Shown in pieces: positions 6,048 to 8,911 of a stretch of DNA of 8,911 bases. A program made the position numbers and the translations under genes. The notes beneath the pieces were generated by a model that worked only from the letters and a program-made list of their open reading frames with translations, did no database searches and was not told the DNA's origin. The stretch lies in contig CAZTQR010000095.1 in the NCBI GenBank assembly GCA_964615795.1, forward strand, positions 1-8,911. Direction: 5' to 3'. The DNA comes from JADJAH01 sp964615795. GTDB lineage: Bacteria > Bacteroidota > Ignavibacteria > Tepidaquicellales > Tepidaquicellaceae. Each line of letters opens with the position of its first letter. The first letter of the stretch is position 1.

Positions 6048-6126
6048 AGCGTCTCACTTCGACGCGGCCTTTATACCGGCAATTTTCATTTCAGCGTTTT
6101 CCCGGCGTCCTGCTCAGTGAGACGTT
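6048..6126. repeat. Nested inverted repeat of about 79 bases downstream of the small ORF
   Basis: CGTCTCACT (6050-6058) is a perfect inverted match to AGTGAGACG (6116-6124); one wobble and one A-T pair extend it to 6048 and 6126. Inside it, GACGC (6061-6065) pairs with GCGTC (6105-6109), giving a long two-level stem. No T-tract follows on either strand. It could be a structured 3' element of the small ORF transcript, a leader element for the gene at 6235, or a remnant of a mobile sequence. Confidence 0.45.
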
Positions 6127-6234
6127 TCCTTAAAGAACGGCGGAATAGTTGGTGCCGGTTCATTTCATCCCGATAACATTCATCCGGTTTGCATATTTTG
6201 CAGATAATGTTTTCTCACATTAATCACCATCGCC

Positions 6235-7341
6235 ATGGGATCACCCGAACTGAAGTTCAGCAGGAAGCTGAAGCCGGAACTGAAAAGCAAGATCGAAATG
6301 AACTACCGGAAACTGATCCTCAAAAGGAAAGCTGAACAGAAGAACGCCGACGCAAGGATCGAAAGGGAACTGCGCGAACTCAACCGGATTTCGAAGACAA
6401 TAATCGGGAAGAATGAACTGAAGCTTTATGCGCAGTTGTACACTAAGCATAAGTTAGCCTGTGAAAGCGAACGCCTTCAGCTTCTCGGTAAAAGGACCGA
6501 TACTTCAAACATATTCCTCAGGCACAGGGCAGCATTCCGGAAGGAACTTGAAAAACACATTCCGGCCGTCAGGAAACTGACTCAAAAGAGAGGTCAGCTT
6601 TTCCGTGAGTTTTCAAAAGGCGGGGGAGTCAGGCCATCCAATAAGTTGGGGACTGTCAAAGGTATCTCGGCCAACCTGCTTGAAGTCCTTGAACGCTTTG
6701 AATTCAATGATCCTACAGCCGTAAGTATTGAACCTCCGTATCATTTTACCGAAAACAGGATTGACATCATATATGACAATTTCAACTCCCTGAATCACGA
6801 TTCACTTGCCGATGCTGACTCCGGGCTTATCATCCACAACATCAATTCCTACCATGAAGACAACGCCTGGTTCACTCATAAGGCGGCTAAGTATGAAGTT
6901 CATGCAGGTTTTGGAGTAAACTACACAATGCCGGTTACCGGCACAGTGTCTGTAGATGTGCTTTTGCAAAGTCTCTTCAATAAGAATCTTGTCAGCATTA
7001 CAGATAACTCCGGATTTTCAGAGGGCTATGCAACGCTGGAGAATAAGCTGTATATGAACATCCTTCATCCCAGCAACATTGTGCCATTTGAGATCGAACT
7101 GAACAAAATTGACATGTCCACAGGCGGCGATGACAAGACAGTGACTGACATTAACAAAATAGATACAGAATTTGCAAAGTGGATCAACTTCAGAAGCACC
7201 GGCTCGTTTACCGCCGGAACTGATCTTCAGATACTGATTGGAAACAAGGAATCTCTTTACAACATACTTGACGACATGCAATGCAGTAGTGAAACTCTGT
7301 ATTCGTGGTTTGTGAGAAAGATTGTTGTGAGAGCTGTTTAG
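6235..7341 (+). CDS. Unrecognised protein with basic helical N-terminus and beta-rich C-terminus
   Basis: I do not recognise this 368-residue protein. It has no signal peptide or membrane segment. Residues 1 to about 127 are highly charged and lysine/arginine-rich, almost without Gly or Pro (for example KAEQKNADARIERELRELN, 32-50), and should form long helices or a coiled coil. GGGVRP at 129-134 looks like a hinge. Residues 140-368 are mixed and largely beta-like, with FGVNYTMPVTGTVSVDVLLQ (226-245), NIVPFEIELNKID (281-293) and RSTGSFTAGTDLQILIGN (320-337). The order hints at a beta-sandwich held by a helical stalk, but that is inference. An in-frame TAA lies shortly upstream, and the ATG at 6235 is the first in the frame, though no Shine-Dalgarno site precedes it; M22 is the next possible start. 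It stands alone between the inverted repeat at 6048-6126 and a terminator. Similar soluble stalk proteins could be structural or phage/secretion-related, but nothing here shows that. Confidence 0.78.
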   Translation: MGSPELKFSRKLKPELKSKIEMNYRKLILKRKAEQKNADARIERELRELNRISKTIIGKNELKLYAQLYTKHKLACESERLQLLGKRTDTSNIFLRHRAAFRKELEKHIPAVRKLTQKRGQLFREFSKGGGVRPSNKLGTVKGISANLLEVLERFEFNDPTAVSIEPPYHFTENRIDIIYDNFNSLNHDSLADADSGLIIHNINSYHEDNAWFTHKAAKYEVHAGFGVNYTMPVTGTVSVDVLLQSLFNKNLVSITDNSGFSEGYATLENKLYMNILHPSNIVPFEIELNKIDMSTGGDDKTVTDINKIDTEFAKWINFRSTGSFTAGTDLQILIGNKESLYNILDDMQCSSETLYSWFVRKIVVRAV

Positions 7342-7349
7342 ACTGACCC

Positions 7350-7394
7350 GCCTCCCTTCCTTGCGTTATAAAATGGACGGGGGGCTGTCTTTTT
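7350..7394 (+). terminator. Probable terminator of the 368-residue protein gene
   Basis: GCCTCCC (7350-7356) can pair with GGGGGGC (7379-7385), seven pairs with one G-T wobble, around a 22-base loop. TGTCTTTTT (7386-7394) follows directly. It begins eight bases after the TAG at 7339-7341. The loop is longer than usual; an alternative pairing of ACGGGG..CT with AGCCCCGT (7377-7413) competes. Confidence 0.5.
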
Positions 7395-7453
7395 AAGTTT
7401 CATAAAGCCCCGTTCAGGATTATCTTGCACGTTTTCTAGCCTCACTATCAACC

Positions 7454-7470
7454 AAATCAAACAAATCAAA
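7454..7470 (+). promoter_or_regulatory. A-rich, Shine-Dalgarno-free leader of the LamG gene
   Basis: AAATCAAAC followed by AAATCAAA (7454-7470) makes a near-perfect nine-base tandem repeat ending right at the ATG. No purine-rich Shine-Dalgarno site is present. A-rich, unstructured leaders of this kind are known to drive initiation in Bacteroidota, so it supports both the start and the lineage. Confidence 0.5.
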
Positions 7471-8911
7471 ATGAAAAGAAACATTTCACTTCTTCTGATT
7501 GCTTTTCTTTTTGCAGTTGCCGGCAAGTCAGATGCCATGATGTACTGGAACTACGGGTTTTTCTTGAACGGCTCCAACTGGATCTCTGTAGCTAACTCCC
7601 CGGAGATTGATATCACCGGAAGTCTCACTATGGAGTGCTGGCTCTATCCTACCGATACGACCGGCTCAAGGTACGTAATGGTTAAAGGCAATCCATTGAT
7701 CCCAAAATACGGTTTGCGTATTTCAAACGGATATGTAAGGTCAGTTGTGGCGGGCACAACTAAGTTAGTGAGCAAGACAAGACTGACACTTGGAGAGTGG
7801 ACTCACGTCTCCGCAACATACAACGATGCCACGGGACTGCACAGCATTTATCTGAACGGAGTACTTGATACTTCCGTGATCAATGCGGGCACCCCGACAG
7901 TAAGTACAGATTCGCTTATCATTGGTAAGAACTTTCTAACAGACTCTTACATCGGATACATTGATGAAGTAAGACTTTGGAACAGGGCATTGTCGTCTTC
8001 CGAAGTCGGAAGAAACTTCAGGACAACACTTGCGGCGAATTCTGGGGTTTACAGTAATCTGTCAATGTCTCTTACTTTTCAGGATCAGTTCGGCAATTCT
8101 TTTGCATTCACAACAAATGACCTCAGTGGGAATTTCAATCATGGGCGGCCGAGAAACGGTACCGCGATCTATGATCACAGAAACAGGCCGGGGCAGTATC
8201 TGAGCCACAATGAAGCTCTCGAACTTGACGGAACAGGTGACTACGCCGCAGGGGGTGACGCAATAAGCCTGTCCCCCACATCGGCAATTACACTTGAGGC
8301 ATGGGTGTATCCAAGAAACACAAACGGCGGTTACATCATCCATAAAGGCACGGCGGATTTTACAACACGCAATTACGGATTGAAAATTGACAATTTCACG
8401 GGGAAGGCAGTCTTCACCATATCAACTTACAATTTCTTGTCTTCATATGTATTGCCTGTTAACGAATGGACTCATCTTGCATTTACATATACTCCTGCCG
8501 CTGGAGGAAAGATATATGTGAACGGAGTTTTTGAAAAGCATTATCTCAATAACTACGGGAATGTTCCTTCAACAACAGACTCACTTTATGTCGGAGGTAC
8601 TTATCTTGTTAATAATTTCAATGGTTTCATTGACGAAGTGAGGATTTCTTCCTATGTCAAAAGCGAAAAGGAAATAGCCGACAATGCTTTCATATCGATC
8701 AATGCCGCAAATCAGAACCCGTCCTTTTACACGGTCGCATTTAATCTTGACGGATATACGACAGCAACGGATTACAGCAGAAGGCTGAACTTGCACAGAG
8801 ATGCAGTGTTCAGCAGTCCGTGCACTGTACCGAATCAGCCGGTATCTCCGATCAACAGGTTTGACGGCGTGAACTTTTCAAACGGTTTCCACCTCAAACA
8901 AAAAACCAAAA
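7471..8911 (+). CDS. Secreted protein with tandem LamG (concanavalin A-like) domains, 3' end outside window
   Basis: The frame is open from the ATG at 7471 to the right edge, giving 480 residues of an incomplete protein. Residues 1-22 are a signal peptide (MKRN, ISLLLIAFLFAVAG, cleavage after KSDA). Two LamG-like lectin/glucanase-fold domains follow. The first, about 28-180, has LTMECWLYP 52-60, GEWTHVSATYN 108-118, IYLNG 126-130 and YIGYIDEVRLWNRALSSSEV 160-179. The second, about 248-405, has ALELDGTGDYA 249-259, ITLEAWVYPR 273-282, NEWTHLAFTY 331-340, IYVNG 348-352 and FNGFIDEVRISSYVKSEKEI 383-402. Both carry the family's EAWVYP, W-T-H, YxNG and IDEVRxxxxxxS-x-x-E-I landmarks. FDGVNFSNG near the edge (464-472) may begin a further module. 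LamG domains bind glycans or proteins at the surface; no catalytic residues are seen. A T9SS tail may follow outside the window. No Shine-Dalgarno site is present, but the A-rich leader and signal peptide make the start secure. Confidence 0.88.
   Translation, partial: MKRNISLLLIAFLFAVAGKSDAMMYWNYGFFLNGSNWISVANSPEIDITGSLTMECWLYPTDTTGSRYVMVKGNPLIPKYGLRISNGYVRSVVAGTTKLVSKTRLTLGEWTHVSATYNDATGLHSIYLNGVLDTSVINAGTPTVSTDSLIIGKNFLTDSYIGYIDEVRLWNRALSSSEVGRNFRTTLAANSGVYSNLSMSLTFQDQFGNSFAFTTNDLSGNFNHGRPRNGTAIYDHRNRPGQYLSHNEALELDGTGDYAAGGDAISLSPTSAITLEAWVYPRNTNGGYIIHKGTADFTTRNYGLKIDNFTGKAVFTISTYNFLSSYVLPVNEWTHLAFTYTPAAGGKIYVNGVFEKHYLNNYGNVPSTTDSLYVGGTYLVNNFNGFIDEVRISSYVKSEKEIADNAFISINAANQNPSFYTVAFNLDGYTTATDYSRRLNLHRDAVFSSPCTVPNQPVSPINRFDGVNFSNGFHLKQKTK

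Noticed and set aside
6041..6133. Possible integron attC site at the nested inverted repeat
   Set aside because: The outer stem has the right general shape, but the ends do not fit RYYYAAC and GTTRRRY core sites, and no integrase or cassette series is present.
8062..8343. 93-codon minus-strand frame inside the LamG gene
   Set aside because: The plus strand encodes clear LamG landmarks across the same bases.
1..8911. CRISPR array, insertion sequence, tRNA or rRNA
   Set aside because: No regularly spaced direct repeats, transposase-like protein, terminal inverted repeats with target duplications, or tRNA/rRNA landmarks were seen on either strand.

Overview
The window looks like chromosomal DNA from a member of the Bacteroidota/Ignavibacteriota (FCB) group, with an Ignavibacteria-like flavour. 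The main evidence is two proteins that end in a type IX secretion (T9SS) type A sorting domain opened by QNYPNPFNPST and QNFPNPFNPAT. A supporting point is that several genes start without a Shine-Dalgarno site and have A-rich leaders instead. This lineage call is inference from family motifs; no marker gene is present.

Layout, left to right. (1) A secreted Asp-box protein gene on the minus strand runs off the left edge. (2) Diverging from it is a plus-strand gene for a signal-peptide-bearing, seven-repeat Ycf48-like propeller with a T9SS tail. (3) Next comes a small plus-strand gene for a NIPSNAP/ABM-like ferredoxin-fold protein, closed by a good intrinsic terminator. (4) Converging on it is a minus-strand gene for a secreted DNRLRE-domain protein, also with a T9SS tail. 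(5) A 448-base gene-free stretch with two strong hairpins follows. (6) Then there is a minus-strand gene for a 398-residue HD-domain protein resembling the hydrolase half of RelA/SpoT. (7) A divergent regulatory region contains a perfect hairpin palindrome, a 57-codon small ORF and a nested inverted repeat of about 79 nt. (8) A plus-strand gene follows for an unrecognised 368-residue protein, with a basic helical first third and a beta-rich remainder. (9) A secreted tandem-LamG protein gene runs off the right edge.

Four of the seven larger genes encode exported proteins built from beta-propeller or lectin-like modules (Asp-box, Ycf48-like repeats, DNRLRE, LamG). Two of these visibly use T9SS, and the right-edge one may do so beyond the window. 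The genes are mostly single transcription units in alternating orientation, not one operon, so a shared surface role is plausible but unproven. The HD protein, the small ORF and the 368-residue protein form the least explained part. I see no mobile element, CRISPR array, tRNA or rRNA. I found no clear-cut undescribed system; the best leads are the stand-alone RSH-like hydrolase and the small ORF with structured DNA beside it.
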